Below are positions 11,901-22,740 of a stretch of DNA of 64,000 nt, piece after piece (the stretch's first letter is position 1; each line of letters starts with the position of its first letter). Under the pieces are notes generated by a model that worked only from the letters and a program-made list of their open reading frames with translations, searched no databases and was not told the DNA's origin. This DNA comes from Brasenia schreberi (taxonomy: Eukaryota > Streptophyta > Magnoliopsida > Nymphaeales > Cabombaceae): the NCBI GenBank assembly GCA_036023115.1, contig JAYKKT010000086.1, positions 12,911,501 through 12,975,500 of the forward strand. The letters are read 5' to 3'. Both the position numbers and the translations under genes were made by a program.

Positions 11901-13595
11901 AACTATATTCAAAACCTCTACTCCTAACACTAATTTCAATGTCATGATTCGGTCACCATATCGTTGTATGTCTACTACACTCTCCTTTAAATCTTTATTT
12001 ATGATAATACCAACTCCGTTTCGGGCCTTTTCTTTACCTGAGTACCATAATTTAAAACCTGTATCCTGTATCTCCTTTGCTTTTTCTCCAACCCATTTTG
12101 TCTCTTGTAAACCTAGAATATGAATCTTTCTCCGAATCATAGTATCTACCACCTCCATTAGCTTACCCGATAATGTTCCGATATTCCAAGAACCAATACG
12201 AATCTTATTATCTAGGACTAGCTTCCTTACCCCCCCGCATCCGTCCATAATCAAAATGCGGAGACCCTCTCTGAAAATTTTTCACTACATTTGGGCGGCA
12301 ATGTAGCGGGACTAACTTCTTTACCCACACCCACCCATGATGTGGGAACCCTCTCTGCAATTGATTCACTACATTCGAACGAAAATGTAGTGGCCCTTGC
12401 TTACTTCTTACTGCATTATTATTTTAAATATTTTAAGTAAATGTATTTTTATTTCCTTTCTTTTTTTCCTAAAAACATTTTGTACATGGTTTCAAAAATG
12501 AAAATGGTATTAAGGTTTGATCCTCTTGGCTTTTACCTCTCTTAATATACATCTCTAAAGAAAATGTAAAATATCTGAGATTTAAATAAACTCTTTATTA
12601 AAATCTCTTTTGAGAGGAAACTTGGCAAAAGCAACAACGGTGATTAGAGGAGTAGACAGAATGCTAAAAGAGGAAATAAAAGCTTACTTGACAAGAGAAA
12701 CCAATGAGCCAATCTTTTCTGGAATGCAGCTTATTGAATTAAATGATACATCTAGCATCTTAAGCATGGTAAGCCTACACAAGGGGTAGAAAACATGTTA
12801 GAGAATCCATGTTAGTTTCATTTTTAAAGAAATTGTAAGATGTCACAGCAATCACTACCCAAATCTGCAAATAGGCTTACTCTCCAATGGCAGCTGGAAT
12901 TTGAGTGAGTCGGTTATGGCTGACATTAAGAACAGTTAATGACATCAAGTTCCTTAAATCTTCCCTCAATACCTCAATGGCGTTATGAGCTACAATAAGT
13001 TTCTGCAACTCTACAGCCTGCCATACCATCAAGCTCAGCAAGAACCAATTTACAACGATGCCCAACTCTTCAAATGTTAAATGATTCACTTTTAATTTGT
13101 AATGTTTCACTGTTTTAACAAACCAAGCAGAAGAAATAGCAAGGTTTAGTTTAACGATGAAAAGTATGAGAATCGGGTTACCTCCCACCATTTAGCGCCG
13201 TCCTGGCAAGCATCCATATATTTATACACCTCATTCGGTATTTCTCTGTTAAAAGCACGAAGAATATACCAGTTATAATGCACTAAAAACGTAAGGCATC
13301 ATTTTTAGGCCGGAAAAAGGTTTTACATCTTCTTCTCCTGGATCCATCAATCATCACCAAACGATGATGTTGGTGATGGGGAGTTATGCAGATCTTGGCT
13401 TCCAAGATCAATACGAACAAGACCGAAGGTGATGGGAATACAATTCCCCACTAGGAAACTACCGCTGTAGATATCTGGGAATTTGAATTCGAGAAGAAAC
13501 ATGAACCATGAAGGGATCAAACATCGTCACCTGAGGGAGCGATTGGAGAGATTGAGGGAGCCGGACGCCCGCGCAGACTTGAGAATGTGATCCAT
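2919..13595 (-). CDS. LRRC40-like leucine-rich-repeat protein, N-terminal 264 codons in ten exons
   Basis: The protein is a plain intracellular LRR protein of the plant LRRC40-like group. It is a predicted protein-interaction scaffold and its partner cannot be told from sequence. Exons (minus strand, in order): 13531-13595, 13182-13245, 12881-13017, 12688-12774, 3980-4055, 3678-3752, 3450-3519, 3277-3354, 3109-3169, 2919-2997. All junctions are GT...AG and the summed length, 792 bp, stays in frame with no stop. The start [20 protein letters not shown] follows a (GA)n leader, which decides the ATG at 13595. LRR units include [72 protein letters not shown] and [10 protein letters not shown]; most later exons encode about one repeat each. 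Family members are usually near 580 residues, so roughly half is missing and should lie left of the window. There is no signal peptide or membrane segment. Intron 4 is greatly enlarged by LINEs, yet the frame is intact. Confidence 0.9.
4952..5648 (-). mobile_element. RTE LINE copy B, 5'-truncated, nested in copy A
   Basis: This is the 3' portion of an RTE, starting just after the RT active site. An open frame at 4981-5580 reads [20 protein letters not shown] through [20 protein letters not shown] to the terminal IHVADPV. It ends at 4952 with the CAA (TTG) tail. It interrupts copy A, and an 18-bp duplication (AAAAATTGATCYTAGGTA, one mismatch) flanks it at 4934-4951 and 5649-5666. Copy A's own sequence resumes in register on both sides. 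Confidence 0.9.
4981..5580 (-). pseudogene. RTE reverse transcriptase C-terminal fragment (copy B)
   Basis: An open frame of 199 codons encodes the thumb and C-terminal region of an RTE reverse transcriptase. It includes [44 protein letters not shown] and [18 protein letters not shown], and stops after HVADPV. The endonuclease, fingers and catalytic FADD region are absent because the copy is 5'-truncated, so it has no function. Unlike copies C and D it reads through the LGILCDKK position without a stop, so it belongs to a different lineage. Confidence 0.85.
7693..8620 (+). mobile_element. RTE LINE copy C, 5'-truncated, inserted into copy A on the opposite strand
   Basis: The copy begins inside the reverse transcriptase ([22 protein letters not shown] sequence), carries [11 protein letters not shown] at about 7807 and ends with IHVADPI, then a TTG-rich tail to 8620. 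Copy A's endonuclease sequence (compare 11924-12060 in copy D) stops at about 7692 and resumes at 8621. No duplication is visible. Instead about 7 bp of target appear lost, and TCTTT is shared at the 5' junction. A TAA stop after LKWRGA at about 8107 splits the frame into 7801-8109 and 8182-8580. Confidence 0.9.
9384..11370 (-). pseudogene. RTE reverse transcriptase (copy D), three frame-separated pieces
   Basis: Three open pieces, 10657-11370, 9855-10724 and 9384-9782, together cover the reverse transcriptase. The first is the basic connector ([20 protein letters not shown]). The second carries [57 protein letters not shown] and the catalytic [11 protein letters not shown]. The third is the C-terminal part with [18 protein letters not shown] and IHVADLV. 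Breaks are one frameshift near 10680 and the TAA near 9855. The catalytic residues are otherwise present, so inactivation looks relatively recent. Confidence 0.88.
11319..12254 (-). pseudogene. RTE endonuclease domain (copy D)
   Basis: The APE-like endonuclease nicks target DNA so that reverse transcription can start from the nick. The frame shows the expected motifs in order: [14 protein letters not shown] (residues about 18-31), [45 protein letters not shown] and [12 protein letters not shown] with the catalytic His. The first 290 or so residues look intact. The frame is then lost near 11375, where the other copies continue into a DIFKQK...[20 protein letters not shown] connector. In life this would be the N-terminus of one long ORF. 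Confidence 0.88.
12431..12687 (-). other. residual ancestral intron 4 sequence
   Basis: AT-rich sequence between LINE D and exon 4 of the LRR gene. No feature beyond intron is visible. Confidence 0.5.
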
Positions 13596-13616
13596 CTCTC
13601 TCTCTCTCTCTCTCTG
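13593..13616 (-). repeat. (GA)n tract in the LRR gene 5' leader
   Basis: A GA microsatellite on the coding strand runs directly up to the ATG of the LRR gene at 13595. Such tracts are common in plant 5' leaders and support this ATG as the start. Confidence 0.75.
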
Positions 13617-14399
13617 GTGAAGCCGACGGGTTGGATCCAGCGGAGTATCAGCTGAGAAGCTTTCGTCTCTTTTCTTCGCGGCTTGGTTCTGTGGTGATGG
13701 TGGAGGGCCACTCCAACGGGTTGGGTCGTCCTCATATGAACTAAATCCTACCCGTATCGGTAATATACGTATCGGGGTTTCTCTACAAAAGAGGCTGGGT
13801 ACTGGAGAACCAAATCAGGGGGCGGTAATGAAATTTTATACCAAACCGACAGAACCAGGAGTCAGGCTTCGCTAACGGCCTCCGTCACAAACGACACGTC
13901 TTTACTGAATGCGGAGTCAGCCAAAGTTTTTTACTCTGAGGAGAATATTATTCCCTCCTCTATAATATGGTCCTCATTGAGAGGAAAATAAGTCGTAGAA
14001 ACTATCAAGACGCTACTTTAGCTTTCCAAGTCATTTTAGAGACGAGTCATTTTGAGCTTAAATATTCTGAAATTCAAATCAAAGCCTCTTGAATGTCATT
14101 TTTACGTGTCATATTTACGTCAATATGTACCACTTAAAAAGGAATGAGTTTTAAATTATAAGAATTAACCTTAAAAGAAATAAAAAATCATTGAGTAACT
14201 ACTTTAGCTCTCTATTGACTCTAATGAATCATTTTGCACCAAATTGTTATCAAATAAAACTGAAGCTTTTCGGTATAGCAATGAGGTTGATATCTACAAC
14301 GATCCTAACAAATACTCGAAAGGTTACTATAGCATCCAAAAGTGACAACATCAAAGAGTGATAAATTTCATGAAAATTGGAGATCTAAACAACGAGTTA
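13617..14399. other. upstream region of the LRR gene, no gene recognised
   Basis: This contains the promoter side of the LRR gene (minus strand). I see no clear TATA box at a fixed distance, and the AT-rich stretch beyond 14000 has no recognisable feature. Confidence 0.4.
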
Positions 14400-14905
14400 T
14401 AAGCATTTTATTGAAGCCATGAGTTTCAGTCACAAGCACTATCCAAATTCCCGAATAGCATTCAGTTTTCACCTCTCTCTGATTTTTATTTAATCACCAA
14501 AAGATTGAAAAATATAAAAAATTTAATAAAACTTTACATCCAACACTAGCTTGAATGAAATTTTTAGGATTTTTGGACCTCTAAAAATACCTCGATAAAA
14601 TGCGAACTCAGTGAAACAGAATCAATTTTATTTTTCACAAAACTAAACCTAGTTTTGCATAAAATGTGTTTTTAGAAAAGGTTCTTTGAATCAAAGTTGT
14701 TTTGAGAAAACTTTGGATTTCAAAATAACTTGTTTTAATCATCTAGGCTAACCGTTAAGTGTCAGTTCAAGAAGCCTATGTTGATAAGAACCTACTTTCC
14801 CACATTCTCCTAAGAAATCAAAGTGATATCCAAACATTTGCATGTTTAAGTTAACTTGTTGGTACGCTAATGCACATTTTTTGTAAGCAAAGTTTTAAGT
14901 CTACA
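14400..14905 (+). repeat. diverged LTR 3' end, left arm of a head-to-head pair
   Basis: This segment ends at TCTACA (14905). Its reverse complement aligns by eye, with gaps, to 15566-16090. Its order of motifs (CTAGGCT...TCAGTTCAA near 14745, then CAAAGTTTTAAGTCTACA) parallels the 3' end of the long LTR at 23457-26348 (CTAGGCTGACC near 26152, ending ATATCTACA). It is probably the 3' part of a related LTR whose 5' part I cannot find. Confidence 0.5.
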
Positions 14906-15565
14906 TGAAACTTAAAATTTTGTTTATAATTGATCCTATCTCTGTTTAACCAAGTTGCATGAACCGGACTGAATCACTACCACCTAGCCAATATCCAAAA
15001 TAAGCTACTATAATCATGGATAGTTGTCGCTGGTGTCACTACCTCTCCTTTTGTCATATCTATGGAACTGACCCACACCACTATTCATTACCATTGTCCA
15101 CAAAGGCATGCTATCAAAACTTGTCACTAGAGTCGGTTGATTACTATCTCTTCCCCCTCAATCTTGATCGTAAAATCCCTGTAGCAAGCATTTATTGGAT
15201 AGGATCTTGCTTGGCTTGTTCCATATTCAATCTGTGATATGAATTTACTTAAACCTAACACTTGACCTAGCCCATGCTTGCTAAACCCTTATTCGACACA
15301 TCCCCAAACTTGCTGTACCCTTAGTCACGACTTATGGAGCTTGATGAACCCTTATTCGACACATCCCCAATCGAACCTTCTGAACTTGACATGGTATGTG
15401 CTTGAAAATTTAAGACATATGACCATGCTTTTAAAAGATTTTAGAACAAGGTTTTGAAATTAACTTATTTTGAAAGAATGTAACCAGATCAAAATGACTG
15501 CTCTAAGGCTTAAGTCCCACCAAGCATGCCATTTTGTTTTTGTAAATAAATTTTTTTGGTCTGGT

Positions 15566-16090
15566 ATGGACTTAAAACTTTGCTTACAAAAATCATGCGC
15601 GATCGTGCCAACAAGTTCACTCAAACTTACAAAGAGATTTATCTGACTATTCAACGATTGTGAGAAAATAGGTTCTTGTCGACATAAGCTTTCTTAAACC
15701 GGTGCTCAAGAGTCAACCTAAATGCTTAGGAAAAGTAATTTCGAAATCCAGATTTTTCTCAAAACAATTTCAACTCAAAAACTTCTTTTTAAAAGGACAT
15801 CGATTTCACTTGGCCAAAACAGATTTAGTTTTGTGAAAACTGAATTGGTTCTGTTTTACAACGTGGAAGTTTATATTTGTTTTGCAGCTTTATGGGGTCG
15901 AAAAATCCCAAAAATTTTACCTGAATGAGAACCTTGCATGAAGTTTTATTGAAAAGATTTATTTATATTTTTGGGTCTTTGGAAGATCAGATAAAAACAT
16001 GAGAAAATTTTCTAACTGGATGCTATTCTGAAACCTTGGATATCGTAGCTTTTCGACAAAAAAATTCTTGAGGTATTTGGATAGCTATGG
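15566..16090 (-). repeat. diverged LTR 3' end, right arm of a head-to-head pair
   Basis: Inverted partner of the segment ending at 14905. It starts TGGACTTAAAACTTTGCTTAC and keeps the same block order (GGTTCTTGTCGACATAAGC, GTCAACCTAAATGC, GAAATCCAGATTTTTCTC). The homology stops at 15566, where the left arm stops at 14905, so both look like LTR ends facing each other across a 660-bp spacer. Confidence 0.5.
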
Positions 16091-18201
16091 ACCAAGTTAT
16101 GATGGTTTTACTTAACATCTGTCGTAGGATTTTTGTCACAAAAAGGTTGAGTTTCGGGTTGGGTCTTATCCTTATTGATTTTTTTATTAATCTCGTTCAA
16201 ATATAAAATTTACAAGAATTTTACTAGATATTGGCCAATATGTGTCCCAATCACAAACAAAATTTGGGAATATTTTGCTTGAAGATGGTGACTAAAAGAT
16301 TCGGAGATCATACAAGGTTTGTGTAGTATTGTGAAATCTAGAGAAATTTTCTTATAAAAAATAATGATGCATTTGGTTAGAATATTAATGATTTAGTGAT
16401 CATTCAAAGAATTTTGTTGAGGACTTGTGCTCATTCGGGGAGGAACTTAACTACATATAGATCCCCCAGGCATCTCTCTCGAGGAGGATTGATCTCTTGA
16501 AAAATATATACTATCATAACCCTATGTCCTCTTGTAATACAAACTTATTGTTGATTAATCCACCATAAGAATGATTACATATTCATATCATCATATGTAA
16601 ATGAGGAAACTATGTCCCTCTTATTACTTCTTAAATTGAATTAGAAGCAATCAATACATCAAAGAAATGAGAGAATGGATGATATAATATGTAAACGAGA
16701 GAACTATGTCCTTATTACTTCTCAAATTGAATTGGAAGCAATCAATACATCAAAGAAATGAGAGAAGGGACGATATAATATGTAAACATAGAACATATGA
16801 GGACGTATAAGATAAACATATATTGAGGTAGAAAAATAAAATCTTGCAAAAATTGTGGATTACTCTTACCTATGACCCTCTCTTTTATGCTTTCGGTTTG
16901 GGATGACCCTCCTTCACGAAATGACTGCTATTATTGAGCTTACAAAGGATTGAAGACAATAACTCCAAGTTTAGAACAAAAATAAACAAGAAAATGGGGG
17001 TAAAAGAGGATGGTTTGAGGCTTTCTCTATCTAGGTCTCTCTCTTTATCTCTTTTCCTTGGATGAACTCTTCTTTGGGCTGGAGAGAGCTCCCCCATGTC
17101 CTCCTTAGCTGGGTTTAAGACTCTTGGGCTGGAATCTCTCTTCTTGGTTACTCACATTCTCCTTTTATAGGTATTTTCTTGAATCAGATTCGTTCGAGTT
17201 ATTCGACCCGATCCAGAAACAAATTCAATCCATCTAGAGGTGCTCTCATGTGGGAAGGGCAGGTGGAATCATATGCCATGTGTAGGGGATAGTTGTGCAC
17301 GATTTTGACATGTTTGGAGCAAGTTTGAGCATGTGAGAGACGTTTCACATCGAAGGCATGTGGGGGCGGTCCCCACGTGCCAGGGGAGTCCCGCCAAGTG
17401 CTAAGGGGTCCCACCATGTGCGTGGTGGGCCCCACGCTTATTTCTTGATGACAAATGACATCTTGTGGGCAGCCTATGGTGGCTGACGGTGGCACGAGAG
17501 GCCCTTGGTCGCACGCATGGTAGCTGACAATATGCTTGTACCCTTGTCTACTTTTTGGGTTGATCTTTTTGACCTTTAGTTGTCTACTATGGCCATCAAC
17601 AATGTTTGATGTTGCCCATGGTCGACTAACGCATGAAAACAGTTTGGAAGAAGTTAAGTAACCATATACATCGAGAATATTTGTTAAGATATTGGATGAA
17701 CAATTGAGTGTTAAGTACACCATCTTACATGATTCACTCATTTGTCATCCTAAAGGAAGACCAAGTAACTAATTTACAAAGAGAGATTTGTCAATTTTGA
17801 AGCATGCAAATAGGAATACCTCTCTCAAAGGAAGGTATAGACATATACATAGTCGAGGGCACAAGGTCTCTCTTAGGATGTATCGTTCCTCTTCAGAGAG
17901 ATTTGATCCTCTTTCAAATATCAACTTCTCTAGTTCTTGTATTGGGCTTTTCATTAAGAATAACATTTTAAGGCAGCTAGACTTTGAATCGACATAAGAC
18001 GATAATACCTTGTAAATGCTTTGGTAAAAGTTATTGGATATGCAAATTGTGGGTATGGATTCATTGGTGCAATTTCGAGACAAGAGGATGAGTGCTAGTG
18101 TGAAATTTGTAGGGAGTTTTTCAAGGAAGTGGCACGTAGGTGTGACATATTCACGAGTTTTTATAAACAATAGTGGTATTGATGCTACTATTCATTGTAT
18201 T
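16091..18201. other. no gene recognised
   Basis: Open frames here (for example 17199-17741 minus, 17769-18170 minus, 18034-18282 plus) show no family motif. Around 16560-16800 a block with AGCAATCAATACATCAAAGAAATGAGAGAA occurs twice about 100 bp apart. Likely old retrotransposon or LTR sequence. Confidence 0.35.
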
Positions 18202-18635
18202 CCATACATGAAAGATGGGCCTCATCCTAATAACTATTGGATGTTCATGCCAGATATGGGTTCAACTATCGTTACTTGGTAAAACATAGCATTGATACTC
18301 CTATTTACGAGAGGATCAATGACATTTATACTGCTAGTGTAAGATGGTGAATATCTAGCTGTGAGGGATGTATGGTACATGTGCTATCATCATGCTATAT
18401 AACATTCTCCTGCAGTAACCATACATGAAAGATGGGCCTCATCCTAATAACTATTGGATGTTCATGCCAGATATGGGTTCAACTATCGTTACTTGGTAAA
18501 ACATAGCATTGATACTCCTATTTACGAGAGGATCAATGACATTTATACTGCTAGTGTAAGATGGTGAATATCTAGCTGTGAGGGATGTATGGTACATGTG
18601 CTATCATCATGCTATATAACATTCTCCTGCAGTAA
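18202..18635 (+). repeat. perfect 217-bp tandem duplication
   Basis: The unit 18202-18418 (starting CCATACATGAAAGATGGGCC) is repeated immediately at 18419-18635, and I find no mismatch reading both. The repeat stops two to three bases either side. It has no coding content I can recognise. The identity means it is either very recent or an assembly artefact. Confidence 0.92.
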
Positions 18636-18639
18636 CCAA

Positions 18640-20215
18640 AATATCTTTAAATGTGATTATGTTATTTAGGCATTCATTTTATCCAATTTGTGATTTATCT
18701 TCTCCTATGCTCCTAATTTTTTTGAGACGCACATCGATGATGATTAGATGTTATTCACAGTTTGTACATATAATTGTTTTCTCAATTTAAATAAAATTAT
18801 GATTTCATAATAATTGTCTATATTGAGGGCAAAGAGTAACAAAACAATTTTTTTCATTACAAACATCATTTACATATACATGTAATGAATAATATAAAAG
18901 TGCATTTAAACATAGAATTTCGTGTCAATGCATGGATCATTTGCAAGTCCAAGCTCACACATCATCACCATCATTCTCATATATAGTCAATCGATGTGCT
19001 CATCAACAACACTTTTCATGTCTTTAACAATTCCAACAATGCAAGGTTACCCAACAATGGCTATGATACACCCTTTGAATTGGTACTAGTGTGTTACATA
19101 TTGCCATAGACCAATTATTGTTTATAGATTGTAATACTTTTATGCTATGTATAAAAAATGTGATTTTCATATCTCATAGCAAATTTCCTTTGTTTATCCA
19201 TAGTGGTTGCTAATACATTACCAGTTCCTCTTTGTTGATTATATAATTAGTTGAAAGAATAGAGCAAAGTTTCTCTAACATAATTATCCTAGTCACCTAC
19301 GTAAAAAATTAATATATTACATCATAAAGTTTTGTATATTTGTGATTGTGTCAATAAAGTCTTGATTTAACAATTTCACACACTTAATTTCTTGTGAATG
19401 TGGTAATATCATAGGTGAATATCATGTATGTTGATTATTTGTTAGATAGAAATTGGATTTATAGACTTATGATTGGGGGTCAATAAATCCATGATAATAG
19501 TTATCAAGTGAATTGCCAACATATAATGTATGAGATGAAAGTGTATCGATGTTTGAACAACCCAAAGAAAGAGTAAATAAAAAAATAACTCCTTATATGT
19601 CATCAGATTTATATAATAGTATATGCATATCAATACAAAAGCTATTTACATTGAAAGAGAGATACTAAAATGTTAGGTGATAATCGATTGAAGTAGTATA
19701 TGTTTTTATTGAAATTATTAGTATTATGCTTTTACATGCCTATACTATTCTAATCAAATTTGCTTATATGTCAACTTGCGCAACATGTTTTTATCTTGAA
19801 ATTAATGTCCCTATGCTTTTAGATGCTTATGTTATTATGCCCTTAAATACTCTCGTCATATTATTATTCTATGGCATACATTTGGAGTTAACCACCATGC
19901 TTTTTGTTGTCATGTAGAGAAAACAGGCCAATTTCAAAACCCAATTTTAGTCTATATGCACAAATATGGATTTTCAGGGAAGAATCAAAACTCGCAGTTC
20001 AAATCTTTAATTTTATCTCAGGAGAACATGAGACTCGTCCTAATTTTATCTTGGTCAATCTCAGCGTACTAGTGGTATTTTTCTATTAGAGTACTTGCGT
20101 GCATTGTATTGTTGTGCAACTTCAAATGTATATGTCGAAGATGAAAATTGCAACAACCCGTGCAATAACTGATTAGGTAAGGCGACTAAGATTGGTTACA
20201 GCAATTAGGTTCAGC
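18640..20215. other. AT-rich, no gene recognised
   Basis: No coding or element signal I can support. Confidence 0.35.
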
Positions 20216-20316
20216 AGGGACTAAGGGTGGGACTAAAGGCCCTAATGTATAGTGTTTCTAAAGCCAAAGATGATAAACACAAATATAAAGAAGATAATAT
20301 CAAATATAAATTTAAA
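20216..20316 (+). repeat. dispersed repeat, copy 1
   Basis: About 100 bp starting GGACTAAGGG...GACTAAAGGCCCTA and running through GTGTTTCTAAAGCCAAAG to AAATATAAATTTAAATAAATC. It recurs in the same orientation at 30903-31000 with few changes. Probably part of an LTR or other dispersed element. Confidence 0.6.
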
Positions 20317-21226
20317 TAAATCAAAGTTGTGATGTATCTCTTCTTCTTGATGTATTTAGCTTGAATATGCTCTAGGTGAATGGTAAAAATCAATTCTCCC
20401 TCTAAAATATAGCTTGGATATTTATCTCTTGATAAATATGAACTTTTCCATTAAATAATTGGATTTTACTGGTTTTCAATTGGATGACAGCTGGACCGGG
20501 TTCACATTTGGGTGTGCACCGGCTCCCATTTGGCATGAGCCAAGGTTAGGGCCAAGACTGGACGTGCTCCTCCATCTTGGTACTTATGAGTCTTGACTTA
20601 CACGTATAAATAGATCAACTGGTTGAAGCGTTTAATTTGGGTTTTGACTCAAAAATTAAAATCTAACATTGGGCTAAGTGGATTGAATCGAGGGGGTTGA
20701 GTCAACTAGGATTAAGTGGGTTAGGATATTGGGTCCAGTCAAGCCAAGCTAGGTGAACCAACAATTCTCAAATGTATTTGATTGCATAGGTATAAAATGC
20801 ATATAAAACATAAACTAACTTATATAAACAAATAAACTAAAGATATTGGTTTCCAAAATACACAAAAATGTAAAATTTTAAGGTGACCAAGATTAAAGGA
20901 TTTTACGTACCATTTCCCACGTTTTAAACTAACTCATATGTATTTCCACTAATAATAAAACTCTAAATGCATAATACATTTGAAAAAGGTTGCCCACACA
21001 CACATGCCAAGAAGAGTCTCGTATGAATAGGTGTTTAGAAACTCCCCCCTTCTCTCTCTCTCTCTATATGTGTGTGTATTACAGTGAGCAATGGCTCACG
21101 TGGCTAGGAGATGGAGTCACGAGTTGGATAACCAGCGAATGCATCTTGATGCGACCTCCTCATTTTACCCAACAAAAGAAGGAAAACATCAGGAGCTACA
21201 CATCTAGTCTTCTAAAACATCGTGAT
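20317..21226. other. no gene recognised
   Basis: AT-rich with a short TC/TG-rich run near 21049-21076. No feature supported. Confidence 0.35.
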
Positions 21227-21570
21227 TAATTGCGCCTCTTTATGGTTCTTGATTTGGAACTAGCTATGAGTGTACTCCCAGGCAAGTACTGTCCACTCCA
21301 ACAGAAGGATAAAGCGAAAGGCAAAAGTAGAATAGTTGTCAAGTTAATGATGAAGCATCTTCTATGCTTTGAGTCCAGTTGGATCGAAATTTACTGGATA
21401 ATTGCGCCTCTTTATGGTTCTTGATTTGGAACTAGCTATGAGTGTACTCCCAGGCAAGTACTGTCCACTCCAACAGAAGGATAAAGCGAAAGGCAAAAGT
21501 AGAATAGTTGTCAAGTTAATGATGAAGCATCTTCTATGCTTTGAGTCCAGTTGGATCGAAATTTACTGGA
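21227..21570 (+). repeat. perfect 172-bp tandem duplication
   Basis: The unit 21227-21398 (TAATTGCGCCTCTTTATGG...) is followed at once by an identical unit 21399-21570. Each unit contains the same open frame of about 58 codons (from 21230 and 21402, beginning MRLFMVLDLELAMSV), but it matches no family I know. As 172 is not a multiple of three, the duplication shifts frame between units, which argues against selection on a protein. Confidence 0.92.
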
Positions 21571-22097
21571 TAACAAAAGCATGGGCTGGATCCAATTTGT
21601 CAGCTAGTCCGATTTTAGCTCAATTATGTTGATATTGGGAATGAGGGACAACAAAGTTGATGGGTTTAATACTTGTGGGGTTTGAAGTATGGAACCAAGT
21701 GCGAAATAAAAAGGGACATTGGCTGGTTTCAGATGAGGTACTCACTTTGTTATTTGGTTGAGCATTTGATTATGACGAGTTCTACATAATTGCATCATTG
21801 ATTAGCAGATAAAACATAGCAATATGATTTGTGAAGATGAGAATGGCGTTGTGTGTGTATGTGCTGTTATAGATAGCAAATGGGTGTATGGTGGTAGCAA
21901 AACAGCAAGGAACGAAGTACTATGAGCTGCGATGAATATGGTGAACAAACGGAGAAGGCTGTAGATGACTTTCAGGTTCACGTCTCGTAGATCATGACTT
22001 CTTCGGAAAACAATGCTGGAAGGTTTCTGCTAACCGCCGACTTCAGCAGCACCAATCTACATAGGCTGCTGTTGGTATCACTTTTTGTTGACATTTT
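21571..22097. other. no gene recognised
   Basis: Nothing supported. Confidence 0.3.
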
Positions 22098-22740
22098 CTA
22101 GAATAGAAAGCGAGACTCAAAATTGTGCATGTTAGCTATATCCCTCAATGGACCCTCTCTTGGAAACTCTGCTTCATTAGCATGATATGGGGGGACTGGC
22201 TGCACTGGCTCAGAATGATATTGTGGGCATATTGGCTGAGGACTTTCAGATTCTTGGTGGTAAAGTTTGGCTAGGCAAAAGATTGATAGTTGGGCAGATT
22301 GCACACAAAAGAATTTTACATTGCACATAGATTACACGGCAAGCAAATCAAAATTTAGTACATTAACTAACATCAGAATAAAGATTAAGAACATCAAAGA
22401 GAAACTTGATGTACCAGAAGCTGAAGTAGGCTGGGATTATGGTGATCATGAACATAACACAGTTAGTTAGGCTATAGTGGCTACACTGGCTGAGGATGAT
22501 ATTGTGGACGGACTGACTACACTGGTGCATTTTGGATATTGGGAACCGATAATTCTAATCCATTCACTTGGTATCGTTCTAGTAAGTCCACTATGAGTTT
22601 GTTGCATATATTCATCAGTTGCAGGCATCTCCATCAAAGACATAAGCAATTCCTTTCCACTTGGGTTTTTTAAAAATCTTTTTGGATTATCTTGAATCTC
22701 AACTTTTCCACAGGATTAGTAAATACATCTAATAACATAG
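22098..22740 (-). pseudogene. exon-like minus-strand reading frames, unrecognised protein
   Basis: Two open stretches on the minus strand look protein-like. One, at 22467-22730, includes NPSGKELLMSLMEMPATDEY and SEWIRIIGSQYPKC. The other, at 22098-22265, is proline-rich (PICPQYHSEPVQPVPPYH) and ends in a stop after NFESRFLF. In another frame near 22490 a similar PQYHPQPV stretch with stops appears, suggesting duplication of the proline-rich unit. I recognise no family and no clear splice sites joining them, so this may be a broken host gene fragment. Confidence 0.35.

Larger units (their letters stand above)
9348..12416 (-). mobile_element. RTE LINE copy D, nearly full length
   Basis: This is the best-preserved LINE of the window, 3069 bp. 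It has a 5' leader with repeated ATTC/ACTACATT motifs (12255-12416), an endonuclease, a reverse transcriptase and a (TTG)n 3' end. A probable 14-bp duplication (TATKATTTTAAATA, one mismatch) lies at 9334-9347 and 12417-12430. Compared with copy A the leader is about 180 bp shorter, so D is slightly 5'-truncated. Inactivating changes are a deletion of about 30 bp near 11375 with a frameshift, a second frameshift near 10680 and a TAA stop near 9855. Confidence 0.9.
4056..12687 (-). other. intron 4 of the LRR gene, expanded to 8.6 kb by LINEs
   Basis: The donor GTAAGC lies after the VSLVK codons and the acceptor TAG before IDCSSN; one codon (AA|G) is split across the intron. The other eight introns measure about 95-285 bp. 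Subtracting LINE A with its nested insertions (4374-9211) and LINE D with one duplication (9348-12430) leaves about 0.7 kb, the likely ancestral intron. Confidence 0.85.

Noticed and set aside
17199..17741. 180-codon minus-strand open frame
   Set aside because: No recognisable domain and no splice or start context; GC-rich GGTCCCAC repeats explain the openness.
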